From the NCBI RefSeq assembly GCF_014197795.1, contig NZ_JACIGI010000017.1:1-64000 (forward strand): 64,000 nt of DNA, given 5' to 3'. Source of the DNA: Roseospira goensis. Lineage in GTDB: Bacteria > Pseudomonadota > Alphaproteobacteria > Rhodospirillales > Rhodospirillaceae. A model generated the notes under the pieces. The model was not told the DNA's origin and ran no database searches. It was given only the letters and a program-made list of their open reading frames with translations. The stretch's first letter is position 1; every line of letters begins with the position of its first letter. Position numbers and translations under genes: made by a program. This document shows positions 35,933-43,770 of the stretch, in pieces.

Positions 35933-36013
35933 ATGACTCTGCGGATCGGCATCAACGGCTTCGGCCGCGTGGGCCGGCTGGTCGCCAACATTGCAGGGGC
36001 GCTGCCATCATGA
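35933..36013 (+). pseudogene. Remnant of the arsenic-operon glyceraldehyde-3-phosphate dehydrogenase gene
   Basis: AAGGATC followed by ATG opens a 26-codon frame, MTLRIGINGFGRVGRLVANI then AGALPS and TGA. The first 17 residues are the unmistakable NAD-binding N-terminus of GAPDH (IGINGFGRVGRL). The remaining ~310 codons are gone. The stop overlaps the arsJ start as ATGA. In known arsenate-resistance operons a dedicated GAPDH makes 1-arseno-3-phosphoglycerate, which ArsJ exports, so this is the right gene in the right place, deleted down to its start. The remnant could still couple translation to arsJ. Confidence 0.88.
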
Positions 36014-37245
36014 GCGACGTCAAGGCCTATGCCGCCATCACCGCGGCCTACTGGGCGTTCACGCTGACCGACGGCGCCCTGCGCGTGCTGGTGCTGCTGC
36101 ACTTCCACACCCTGGGCTATGGCCCCCTGGAGGTGGCGACCCTGTTCCTGCTCTACGAGGTCATGGGCATCGTCACCAATGTTGCGGGCGGCTGGCTGGG
36201 GGCGCGCTACGGCCTGCGGCTGACGCTGCTGCTGGGGCTGGGGGTGCAGGTGGTGGCCCTGGTCATGCTGTCGCTGGTCCGGCCCGACTGGGCGGTGGCG
36301 CTGTCGGTGGCCTACGTGATGGTCGCGCAGGCGCTGTCCGGCGTGGCCAAGGACCTGACCAAGATGAGCAGCAAATCCGCCGTCAAGCGGGTGGCGGGCG
36401 AGGGCGCGCTGTTCCGCTGGGTGGCGATGCTCACCGGCTCCAAGAACGCCCTCAAGGGTGTCGGCTTCCTGCTGGGCGGGGTGCTGTTGCAGACGCTGGG
36501 CTTCCAGGGTGGCCTGTGGCTGATGGCGGGGGCCCTGGCGCTGGTGCTGGTGGCCTCGCTGGTCACGGTTCACGACACGCTGGGCCGCGCCAAGGAAAAG
36601 GCGCTGGGCCGCCACCTGTTCAGCAAGACGCGCGAGATCAATCTGCTCTCGGCGGCGCGGATCGTGTTGTTCGCCTCTCGCGATGTGTGGTTCGTGGTCG
36701 GCGTGCCCCTGTTCCTGTACGAGCGCATGGGCTGGAGCTTCGCCGGTGTGGCGGGGTTCCTGGCGGCGTGGATCATCGGGTACGGCCTCGTGCAGGCGGC
36801 GGTCCCGGCCCTGCTGCGCGGCACCACGACTGCCGCGACGGCGGCCAAGGCGACGCGGCTGTGGGGCTTCGTGCTGGCGGCCGTGCCGGCGCTGATCGCG
36901 GCGGCGCTGACGCCGGACCTGCTGGGCGGCTGGGTCGACGACCGGGTGGCGCTGATCGGCGGGCTGGCCGTGTTCGCCCCCCTGTTCGCGATCAACAGCG
37001 CGCTGCATTCGTACCTGATCGTGGCCTATTCCGACGCCGACAAGGTCGCGCTCAACGTCGGCTTCTACTACATGGCCAACGCCGTCGGGCGCCTGGGCGG
37101 CACGGTCCTGTCCGGGCTGGTCTATCAGCTTGCCGGACTGGCGGCCTGTCTGTGGGTCTCGGCCGCGCTCCTGGTGGCGGCGGCGGCGGTGGCCCTGGCC
37201 CTGCCGACGACACCGCAGGCGGACCGGCGCCCGCTGGCGGTGTGA
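36010..37245 (+). CDS. arsJ: Organoarsenical efflux MFS transporter ArsJ
   Basis: A 411-residue major-facilitator protein matching ArsJ. It starts MSDVKAYAAITAAYWAFTLT, with DGALRVLVLLHFHTLGYGPL, LYEVMGIVTNVAGGWLGARY, and the characteristic GVAKDLTKMSSKSAVK loop and NALKGVGFLLGGVLL. ArsJ exports 1-arseno-3-phosphoglycerate, made by GAPDH from arsenate. Together they give arsenate resistance without reduction. The start overlaps the GAPDH remnant by ATGA. Without an operon GAPDH, the pump must rely on the housekeeping enzyme or on leftover function. Confidence 0.92.
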   Translation: MSDVKAYAAITAAYWAFTLTDGALRVLVLLHFHTLGYGPLEVATLFLLYEVMGIVTNVAGGWLGARYGLRLTLLLGLGVQVVALVMLSLVRPDWAVALSVAYVMVAQALSGVAKDLTKMSSKSAVKRVAGEGALFRWVAMLTGSKNALKGVGFLLGGVLLQTLGFQGGLWLMAGALALVLVASLVTVHDTLGRAKEKALGRHLFSKTREINLLSAARIVLFASRDVWFVVGVPLFLYERMGWSFAGVAGFLAAWIIGYGLVQAAVPALLRGTTTAATAAKATRLWGFVLAAVPALIAAALTPDLLGGWVDDRVALIGGLAVFAPLFAINSALHSYLIVAYSDADKVALNVGFYYMANAVGRLGGTVLSGLVYQLAGLAACLWVSAALLVAAAAVALALPTTPQADRRPLAV

Positions 37246-37478
37246 CGCGGGTCGCGACGCCGCGCCGGCCGGCGCGGACCGGCACGGCGGGCGGGGCCGT
37301 TGCGGGGCGGGACTCCGGTGCGGAAAAAAGTGTCGCCCGCCCCCTTCCCATGGCACCGACCCTGTGATACACACCCTCCCCCGGCCGGGCCGCCCATCGG
37401 GGCACACGGCCGAAGCCGGGGTCGCGCACGGCGGTGGTTGATCACCGATCCGGGCCGGGCAAGCGGCCACTCCCCTGC

Positions 37479-37552
37479 TGGGGGATAGTTTAACGGTAGA
37501 ACAGCGGACTCTGACTCCGTCAGTCCAGGTTCGAATCCTGGTCCCCCAGCCA
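37479..37552 (+). tRNA. tRNA-Gln (anticodon CTG)
   Basis: A full cloverleaf. Acceptor TGGGGGA pairs with TCCCCCA. The D arm is GTTTAACGGTAGAAC and the anticodon arm is GCGGA/CTCTGAC/TCCGT, with CTG in the loop. The T arm is CCAGGTTCGAATCCTGG, and CCA is encoded (37550-37552). It reads CAG codons. The first gene downstream is a tyrosine-recombinase remnant, so this gene is the likely attachment site of a former island. Confidence 0.96.
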
Positions 37553-37743
37553 CTGATTTTGTTACGCTTTTTTGCCCCCGCCGCGCCACTTCGGGCGGGC
37601 GGTTGGCAGCCGGTGTTTCCGCCCTGTTCCAGCAGCGCCATGGCCGCCTGAGTCAGGCGGCGCGCATCGACCCGGTCGGTGTATCGGGCCGTCATCTGCG
37701 CTGTCGCGTGGCCGAGCCAATGCTGGGTCTCAGGGGAAATCGC
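37553..37743 (-). pseudogene. C-terminal remnant of a tyrosine recombinase (integrase)
   Basis: Reading the minus strand, the fragment SPETQHWLGHATAQMTARYT then DRVDARRLTQAAMALLEQGG is the C-terminal end of a phage-type integrase. It includes the LGH box (second catalytic His region) and the catalytic Tyr of TARY. Everything upstream (the N-terminal and most of the catalytic domain) is missing; a stop codon lies just beyond 37743. It abuts the 3' end of tRNA-Gln, the usual position of an integrase next to its attachment site. Confidence 0.8.
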
Positions 37744-37819
37744 ATTTGAAAAGTCGTGGTCGCGTTTGGGGATGAAACGGATTCTTTAGGGGACTCCCAT
37801 TCCAGGTTCGGGAGGCTCC

Positions 37820-38057
37820 GTGTCCTGGTTTCTGGATGCGTTTGGCGACGTGCCGGACCCTCGGGCGTCAAACGCGCGGCATGATCTCCTTGAAGGTCTG
37901 ACGATTGCCCTGATGGCGTCGATCTGCGGGGCGGAAGACGGCTCGGATTTCGGGGATTTCGCGGTCGACCGCGAGGCCCTGTTCCGCGAGTTTCTGACCC
38001 TGACGCACGGGATCCCGAGCCACGGCACGTGTTCCCGGATCGTCCTGGAGCGCGGCG
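37820..38057 (+). pseudogene. N-terminal fragment of an ISAs1-type transposase
   Basis: MSWFLDAFGDVPDPRASNAR begins a typical ISAs1/H-repeat transposase N-terminal region, followed by HDLLEGLTIALMASICGAED and LTLTHGIPSHGTCSRIV. The frame then ends at 38077. The rest of the protein continues in another frame further on, after a large internal loss. Confidence 0.82.
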
Positions 38058-38375
38058 GGATGACCTGTTCCGACTGAAGACCAACCGGCCCGCCCTGCAT
38101 GACATGATCGCCGGATCCTTCACCGCGCCCGACGGGACGGCCGACCTGCCGGTCGCCGAGACCACGGACGCCGATCACGGTCGCATCGACGTGCGCCGGG
38201 CCATGGTGGGCACCGATCTGTCCTGGCTGCGCGGCACCAAGACGTCCTGCGCCGAACCGGCCCTGAACGTCCTTCGGCGCGCCACGCCGGGCATCTCCAT
38301 TCGCCGCAAGCGCAAGCGCAAGCGTTGCGGATGGACCAACGAGTTCGCAAGAACCATCATCGGCCAAATGCGATG
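38050..38375 (+). pseudogene. Middle and C-terminal fragments of the same ISAs1-type transposase
   Basis: In a different frame from the upstream fragment: DDLFRLKTNRPALHDMI, then ETTDADHGRIDVRRAMVGTD, and after another loss ALNVLRRATPGISIRRKRKR followed by CGWTNEFARTIIGQMR. These match the catalytic-core strand (ETTxxxHGRIExR) and the C-terminus of ISAs1-type transposases. Between them about half of the domain is missing. The RKRKRKR stretch comes from a CGCAAG repeat (about 38303-38326). No intact inverted repeats are recognisable. Confidence 0.75.
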
Positions 38376-38476
38376 GCCCTGGACGTGTCGGGCCGCCCCC
38401 TTGACGCGATGCCCCGGCGGCCCGACCTTGCCGCCTGTCCCGGGCGCGCACGCCCGCCTCTGCCGCGGAGTCCCGC

Positions 38477-40000
38477 ATGGATGCCCCCACCGCCTACGCC
38501 CGCCTGAAGACCCGCTTCGGCCGCCTGTCGCACCTGGGCGACGCCACCGAGATGCTGCATTGGGACCTGTCCACGGTGATGCCGCCGGGCGGGGCCGAGG
38601 CCCGCGCCGCCCAGCTTGCCACCCTGCGCGCGCTCGGCCACGACCTGCTGACGGCCCCGGAGGTGGGCGACCTGCTGGACGCCGCCGAGACCGGCGAGGC
38701 GGCCGCCCTCGACCCCTGGGACCGCGCCAACCTGGCGGAGATGCGCCGGGCCTGGCGGCACGCCACGGCGCTGACCGGCGATCTGGTGGAGGCCCACTCG
38801 CGGGCCTGCTCGGCGTGCGAGATGACCTGGCGCGCGGCCCGCGCGGCCGACGACTTCGCCGCCGTCAAGGGGCCGCTGCGGACGGTGCTCGACCTGACCC
38901 GCGAGATCGCGGCCGCCAAGGCGGAGTCGCTCGGGCGGACGCCCTATGACGCGCTGCTCGACGAGTACGAGCCGGACGCCGCCGCGGCCGAGATCACGGC
39001 CGTGTTCGACGACCTTGCGGCCGACCTGCCGGGGTTGCTGGACGACGCCCTGGCGGCGCAGGCGCGCGACGAGGGCGGGGCGGCGCCGGCTCCCCCGCCC
39101 GGTCCCGTGCCGGCGGCGCGGCAACGCGCCCTGGCGGCGCGGCTGATGACGGCCTTGGGCTTCGACTTCCGGCACGGCCGCCTGGACGAGAGCCTGCATC
39201 CCTTTTGCGGCGGTGTACCCGACGACGTGCGCATCACCACCCGCTATGACGAGGCCGATTTCACCGGCGCCGTCATGGGGGTGCTGCACGAGACCGGCCA
39301 TGCCCTGTACGAGCGCGGTCTGCCGGCCGCCTGGCGCGACCAGCCGGTGGGTCGGGCCCTGGGCATGGCGGTGCACGAAAGCCAGAGCCTGCTGATGGAG
39401 ATGCAGGCCTGCCGCTCGCGCGCCTTCCTGTCGTTCGCCGCACCGCTGATGGCGGAGATGCTGAACGGCGGCCCCGGCCCGGGCTGGGATGCCGAGACCC
39501 TGTACCGTCTCTACACCCGGGTGCGGCCCGGCCTGATCCGGGTGGATGCCGACGAGGTGACCTATCCGGCGCATATCATCCTGCGCTTCCGGCTGGAGCG
39601 CGCGCTGTTGAGTGGGGACCTGGCGCTCGACGACCTGCCGGGCGCCTGGCGCGACGGCATGCAGGATCTGCTTGGCGTGACGGTGCCGGACGACCGGTCG
39701 GGGTGCCTCCAGGATATCCACTGGTACGACGGCGCCTTCGGCTATTTTCCCACCTACACCCTGGGGGCGATGACGGCGGCCCAGCTCTTCCGCGCCGCCG
39801 TCGCGGCGGTGCCGTCGATCCCCGACGATCTGGCGCGCGGCGACATGGGCGGGCTGCTGGGGTGGCTGCGCACCCACGTGCACGGCCTGGGGCGCAGCGT
39901 GTCGGCGCGCGAGATGCTGGTGCGCGCGACCGGCGCGCCGCTCGACGCGGCGGTGTTCAAGGCCCACCTGCGCCAACGCTACATCGAGCGGGCGGGGTAG
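38477..40000 (+). CDS. Carboxypeptidase Taq (M32 family)
   Basis: A 507-residue cytoplasmic metallocarboxypeptidase. The M32 core motifs are present: HETGHALYERGLP near residue 272 (HExxH zinc site), HESQSLLMEMQ for the third ligand, the GTRYDEADF-type strand (ITTRYDEADFTGAVMGVLHE, overlapping) and the C-terminal DIHWYDGAFGYFPTYTLGAM. It removes C-terminal residues with broad specificity. The start has GGAG upstream. It begins just after the transposase remnant, so the island ends here. The next gene starts eight bases later. Confidence 0.92.
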   Translation: MDAPTAYARLKTRFGRLSHLGDATEMLHWDLSTVMPPGGAEARAAQLATLRALGHDLLTAPEVGDLLDAAETGEAAALDPWDRANLAEMRRAWRHATALTGDLVEAHSRACSACEMTWRAARAADDFAAVKGPLRTVLDLTREIAAAKAESLGRTPYDALLDEYEPDAAAAEITAVFDDLAADLPGLLDDALAAQARDEGGAAPAPPPGPVPAARQRALAARLMTALGFDFRHGRLDESLHPFCGGVPDDVRITTRYDEADFTGAVMGVLHETGHALYERGLPAAWRDQPVGRALGMAVHESQSLLMEMQACRSRAFLSFAAPLMAEMLNGGPGPGWDAETLYRLYTRVRPGLIRVDADEVTYPAHIILRFRLERALLSGDLALDDLPGAWRDGMQDLLGVTVPDDRSGCLQDIHWYDGAFGYFPTYTLGAMTAAQLFRAAVAAVPSIPDDLARGDMGGLLGWLRTHVHGLGRSVSAREMLVRATGAPLDAAVFKAHLRQRYIERAG

Positions 40001-40008
40001 GCGACGCG

Positions 40009-40695
40009 ATGACCCGCGCGGCGGCCCTGGATCCGCTGATCGCCGCGTGTCGGGCCCGGCTGGCCCGGCTGCGGGCGGACCGGTCCCCGACGGGCGGTGC
40101 GGCCGCCGCGGCCGGATGGGCCGGCGTGCCGCAGGAGGCGGCCTGTTTCCGGGATGGCCTGGTGTGGCGCACGGAGGAACTGGGCCGCTGTGCGTGCGAC
40201 TGCTACGGCCGGGGCGACACGGTGGCCGCCGTCATTCTGACGCGTGGCGTGATCGAGGATACGGCCGCCCTGTGGTACCTGAAGGCCCTGATGCGCCGGA
40301 CGCTGGACGCCGGCCCCGTGCAGGATCGCGACGTCGTGGAGGCCGCGTTCATGGCCCTGCTGGTGGGCCGCAAGGATGGGCCGCACGGCGCGCCCCGGGG
40401 CGTCAATGTCCTGACCATGCTGCGGCACCTGGAAAAGGACCGGCCGGACTTCGGGACCCTGTACGACGCCCTGTGCGAGATCGCCCACCCGAGCGGGGCC
40501 GGCACCGCCGGGGCCTACGGCGGCCTGGTCGACGACGGGGGGACATCGGCCGAAGCGGGCCATCTGGCCGAGACCGGGCTGGGGTTCCTGCTCCGCGCGC
40601 TCGATCTGTTCGAGGCGCTGCACGCCGAGGTCACCGCGCTGCTGCCGGCGCTGGCGGCGCTGTGGGCGGCGCTGCCGGATCGGCCGGCGCGGTGA
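40009..40695 (+). CDS. Hypothetical helical protein
   Basis: I do not recognise this 228-residue protein. It is mostly helical, without signal or membrane segments. A central block, TVAAVILTRGVIEDTAALWY, then VVEAAFMALLVGRKDGPHG and YDALCEIAHPSGAG, resembles DUF5677-type or similar Glu/His-containing helical proteins, but only in general pattern. Five cysteines cluster at residues ~14-65 (ACRARL, ACFRDG, CACDCYG), which could bind a metal. It starts eight bases after the M32 gene and probably shares its transcript. Confidence 0.6.
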   Translation: MTRAAALDPLIAACRARLARLRADRSPTGGAAAAAGWAGVPQEAACFRDGLVWRTEELGRCACDCYGRGDTVAAVILTRGVIEDTAALWYLKALMRRTLDAGPVQDRDVVEAAFMALLVGRKDGPHGAPRGVNVLTMLRHLEKDRPDFGTLYDALCEIAHPSGAGTAGAYGGLVDDGGTSAEAGHLAETGLGFLLRALDLFEALHAEVTALLPALAALWAALPDRPAR

Positions 40696-40788
40696 CGCGG
40701 CTCCGTCGTGCGGCAGCGTTGATTGGATCGGGCGGCGTCGCTACGTTCGAGCCAACCCCATACGGCCCCGCACGGAGGACCCGCGACC

Positions 40789-41634
40789 ATGACGTTCACC
40801 GGCACCCAGACCTATGTCGCCACCGAGGATCTGGCGGTGGCCGTCAATGCCGCCGTGCGGCTGCAACGGCCGCTGCTGGTCAAGGGCGAACCCGGCACCG
40901 GCAAGACCGTGCTGGCGCAGGAGGTCGCGGACGCGCTCGGCCTGCCGCTGATCGCCTGGCACATCAAGTCCACCACCAAGGCCCAGCACGGCCTGTACGA
41001 ATACGACGCGGTCTCGCGGCTGCGCGATTCCCAGCTTGGCGATGAGCGGGTGCACGACATCCGCAACTACATCAAGCGCGGCCGCATGTGGGACGCCTTC
41101 ACCCACGACGGCGGGGCGGTGCTGCTGATCGACGAGATCGACAAGGCCGACATCGAGTTCCCCAACGACCTGCTGCTGGAACTCGACCGCATGGAGTTCC
41201 ATGTGCACGAGACCGGGGAGACGGTGCGGGCGGCGACGCGGCCGGTGGTCATCATCACGTCGAACAACGAGAAGGAACTGCCGGACGCCTTCCTGCGCCG
41301 CTGCTTCTTCCACTACATCAAGTTCCCCGACCCGGAGACCATGGAAGAGATCATCGCGGTGCACTTCCCCGACATCAAGGCCAACCTGGTGCGGGATGCG
41401 TTGCGGGTTTTTTACGACGTGCGCGAGGTGCCGGGGCTGAAGAAGAAGCCGTCGACCAGCGAACTGCTGGACTGGATCAAGCTGCTGATGGCCGACGACG
41501 TGACGGCCGAGGCGCTGCGCTCCGGCGACGTCAAGAAGGTGCTGCCGCCGCTGCACGGGGCGCTGCTGAAGAACGAGCAGGACGTGCACCTGTTGCAGCG
41601 CCTGGCCTTCCTGGCCAAGCGCGAGCGGCGCTGA
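40789..41634 (+). CDS. MoxR-family AAA+ ATPase
   Basis: A 281-residue AAA+ ATPase of the MoxR/CoxD-like group. Walker A GEPGTGKT lies near residue 35, Walker B AVLLIDEIDKAD near 112, sensor 1 ITSNNEKELPDAFLRRC with the arginine finger, and a C-terminal lid ending LLQRLAFLAKRERR. GGAGG precedes the start at 40789. MoxR ATPases act with a VWA-domain protein to mature metal or other enzymes. The next gene is on the other strand beyond a strong terminator, so the partner is missing. Confidence 0.88.
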   Translation: MTFTGTQTYVATEDLAVAVNAAVRLQRPLLVKGEPGTGKTVLAQEVADALGLPLIAWHIKSTTKAQHGLYEYDAVSRLRDSQLGDERVHDIRNYIKRGRMWDAFTHDGGAVLLIDEIDKADIEFPNDLLLELDRMEFHVHETGETVRAATRPVVIITSNNEKELPDAFLRRCFFHYIKFPDPETMEEIIAVHFPDIKANLVRDALRVFYDVREVPGLKKKPSTSELLDWIKLLMADDVTAEALRSGDVKKVLPPLHGALLKNEQDVHLLQRLAFLAKRERR

Positions 41635-41661
41635 CCCGGGCGCGGGATCGTCGGGCGGATC

Positions 41662-41700
41662 GCATCCCCTGCGACCCGGAGAGCGGGTCACAGGGGACGC
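41662..41700 (+). terminator. Long hairpin terminator after the MoxR gene
   Basis: GCATCCCCTGCGACCCG (41662-41678) pairs with CGGGTCACAGGGGACGC (41684-41700) around loop GAGAG, with two mismatches. It lies 27 bases after the moxR stop. There is no clear U tract. Confidence 0.7.
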
Positions 41701-41732
41701 GTGAATGATCCCTCACTAGTAGACGCAGGTCT

Positions 41733-41788
41733 GCAGAGTTACGCGCCAAAATGGGACCGGGGCGCGATTCCAAGTTGGCGCGATCTGC
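41733..41788. repeat. Palindromic element, gamma-type hairpin (copy E)
   Basis: Arms GCAGAGTTACGCGCCAAAAT and CCAAGTTGGCGCGATCTGC pair imperfectly. The same sequence, reverse-complemented and better paired, is at 53184-53239. It abuts the stop of the Na+/alanine symporter gene. Confidence 0.8.
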
Positions 41789-41789
41789 C

Positions 41790-43136
41790 CTAGTCCTTGT
41801 TGGCCTGGAAATAGGCCCTGCTGATGGCGAACACGGTGCCACTGAGGGCGATCAGCGCGATCAGGTTCGGGATCGCCATCATGGCGTTCATGATGTCGGC
41901 GATGGTCCAGATCAGGCCCAGGTTGCCGATGGCCCCGACGACCAGCGCCAGCACCCAGATGACCCGGAACGGCATCTTGATCCGCGGCCCGAAGATGAAC
42001 TGGGCCGCGCGTTCGCCGTAGTAGCTCCAGCCGAGCACGGTCGTGAACGCGAACACCACCAGGCCGAGGCTCACGATCCAGTGGCCGCCGGGCAGGCCGG
42101 TCTCGAAGGCCAGGGCGGACAGCTCGGCGCCGGTCTCGCCGCTGGTCCAGGCCCCGGTGATGATGATGACCAGGGCGGTCATGGTGCAGACGATGATGGT
42201 GTCGATGAAGGTACCCAGCATGGCGACGCAGCCCTGGCGCACCGGGTCGTTGGTCTTGGCGGCGGCATGGGCGATGGGGGCGCTGCCCAGGCCGGCCTCG
42301 TTGGAGAACACGCCGCGGGCGACGCCGAACTGGATGGCCGCGACCACGGCCGCGCCGGTGAAGCCGCCGGCCGCCGCCGTGCCGGTGAAGGCGTCGGTGA
42401 AGATCATGCCGAGCGCCGCCGGCACCGCGCTGTAGTTGGCGCCCAGGATGATGAGGGCGCCCGCCACGTACAGGATGGCCATCAGCGGCACCAGGTGCTC
42501 GGCGACGCTGCCGATGCGCCGCACGCCGCCGACGATGACCAGGAAGGTCAGGACCGCCAGCACGAGACCGGTCGCGAGGGTGGGCACGCCGAACGAGCCC
42601 TCCAGCGCCTTGGCGACCGAATTGGCCTGCACGGTGTTGCCGATGCCGAAGGCGGCGATGGTGGCGAAGAAGGCGAACACCCAGCCCAGCCAGGCCCAGC
42701 GACCGCCCAATCCGTTGCGGATGTAGTACATCGGGCCGCCGACGTAGCGCCCGGTCTCGTCGGTCTCGCGGTAGCGCACCGCCAGCACCGCCTCGGCGTA
42801 CTTGGTGGCCATGCCCACCAGCGCCGTCAGCCACATCCAGAACACCGCGCCGGGGCCACCCAGGTAAATGGCCGTGGCCACGCCGGCGATGTTGCCGGTG
42901 CCGATGGTGGCCGACAGCGCCGTGGTGAGCGCCTGGAACGGTGTGATCTCGCCCTCGTGGCCTTCCACCACCTTGCGGCCGCCCAGCATGAGCCGGAACC
43001 CGTAGCCCAGCTTGCGCACGGGCAGCAGGCGCAGGCCGAGGGTGAGGTACAGGCCGGTGCCGAGCAGCAGCACCAGCATGACCGGTCCCCAGACGAAACT
43101 GCTCACGTCTCCCAGAAGAGATGACACATAGTCCAT
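41790..43136 (-). CDS. Sodium:alanine/glycine symporter (AGCS family)
   Basis: A 448-residue membrane symporter that imports alanine or glycine with Na+. The family signature region is clear: EGEITPFQALTTALSATIGT then GNIAGVATAIYLGGPGAVFW and MWLTALVGMATKYAEAVLAV. Later come GRYVGGPMYYIRNGLG and GLGSAPIAHAAAKTNDPVRQ. Length and about eleven helices match the family. An inverted repeat (AAGACT...AGTCTT, 43151-43174) lies in the leader 15 bases before the start and may be regulatory. It lies next to a glycine betaine demethylation cluster on the other strand, so glycine uptake would fit. Confidence 0.93.
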   Translation of the reverse strand: MDYVSSLLGDVSSFVWGPVMLVLLLGTGLYLTLGLRLLPVRKLGYGFRLMLGGRKVVEGHEGEITPFQALTTALSATIGTGNIAGVATAIYLGGPGAVFWMWLTALVGMATKYAEAVLAVRYRETDETGRYVGGPMYYIRNGLGGRWAWLGWVFAFFATIAAFGIGNTVQANSVAKALEGSFGVPTLATGLVLAVLTFLVIVGGVRRIGSVAEHLVPLMAILYVAGALIILGANYSAVPAALGMIFTDAFTGTAAAGGFTGAAVVAAIQFGVARGVFSNEAGLGSAPIAHAAAKTNDPVRQGCVAMLGTFIDTIIVCTMTALVIIITGAWTSGETGAELSALAFETGLPGGHWIVSLGLVVFAFTTVLGWSYYGERAAQFIFGPRIKMPFRVIWVLALVVGAIGNLGLIWTIADIMNAMMAIPNLIALIALSGTVFAISRAYFQANKD

Positions 43137-43770
43137 GTCGACTGACCTCTAAGACTGGAATGAATCAAAGTCTTGCGCGGGCGCGCGGACGGGCCTGGCG
43201 AGGGATGCCGTCGGAGCGGTCCCGCCGAGGACCACAGCCGCGGCCTCTGGCCTCTCCGGTCCGGCGGCCCGCCGCGGCCGGCGCCGGCGCGGAGACTGCG
43301 CGTCGGTGGCCACCCTCTGTCAACTGTCGAAGACTCGGGCCTGGAGCCGGAGGGGGACCGCGGGCGCCGTCGGTCGACCGGGACAGCGCGTGTCGGCATG
43401 CGCAAAGCTGGCACCGGCCATGCTTGATTGTTGACCCTGTGAAGGGGAGACCCGGCCCGCTGTGGGCACGGGCGCGGCGGGCGCGGCGGGCACGGGGGGG
43501 CCGGGGCAATGCGACTCGACCGTGCCCGCATCGTCGGCATCGCCCACGCAGGCGGTCGGGTAAGGCCCGATGGGCGGGTGACGGCCCGGCCTGCCCGGTG
43601 GTTGGCCCCTCATATACAAGGATTTTTCTGTTGCGGGTGCGAAAGGCCAGGGTTTCGAAATTCGAATGGCGGAACTGGGATAAAGGATGTCGGATTCAAG
43701 ATAACCGCCGGTGCGGGCGGCTGGCACGGTTGCCGTGTCAAGACCTTTCCCACGAGCGGAGCACGGATCC
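43137..43770. other. Divergent intergenic region with inverted repeats
   Basis: These 634 bases between two divergent genes hold no supported gene. I see the repeat AAGACT...AGTCTT (43151-43174) before the symporter, and the A/T-rich patch TTCGAAATTCGAA (43654-43666), two copies of TTCGAA sharing one base spacer, before the methyltransferase gene. The latter is a good operator candidate. I looked for a glycine riboswitch and saw no convincing one. Confidence 0.5.

Noticed and set aside
37125-37589. Frame with GPGFEPGLTESESAVLPL-type peptide antisense to the tRNA
   Set aside because: This peptide is the common artefact of translating a tRNA gene backwards.
35791-37695. Long open frame across arsJ on the opposite strand, continuing through the tRNA
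   Set aside because: It is the complement of arsJ codons in high-G+C DNA. Only its first ~60 residues, before the tRNA, are meaningful (integrase stub).
43137-43770. Glycine riboswitch upstream of the symporter or the DmdA-like gene
   Set aside because: Both functions would suit it, but no convincing tandem aptamer pattern is visible by eye on either strand.
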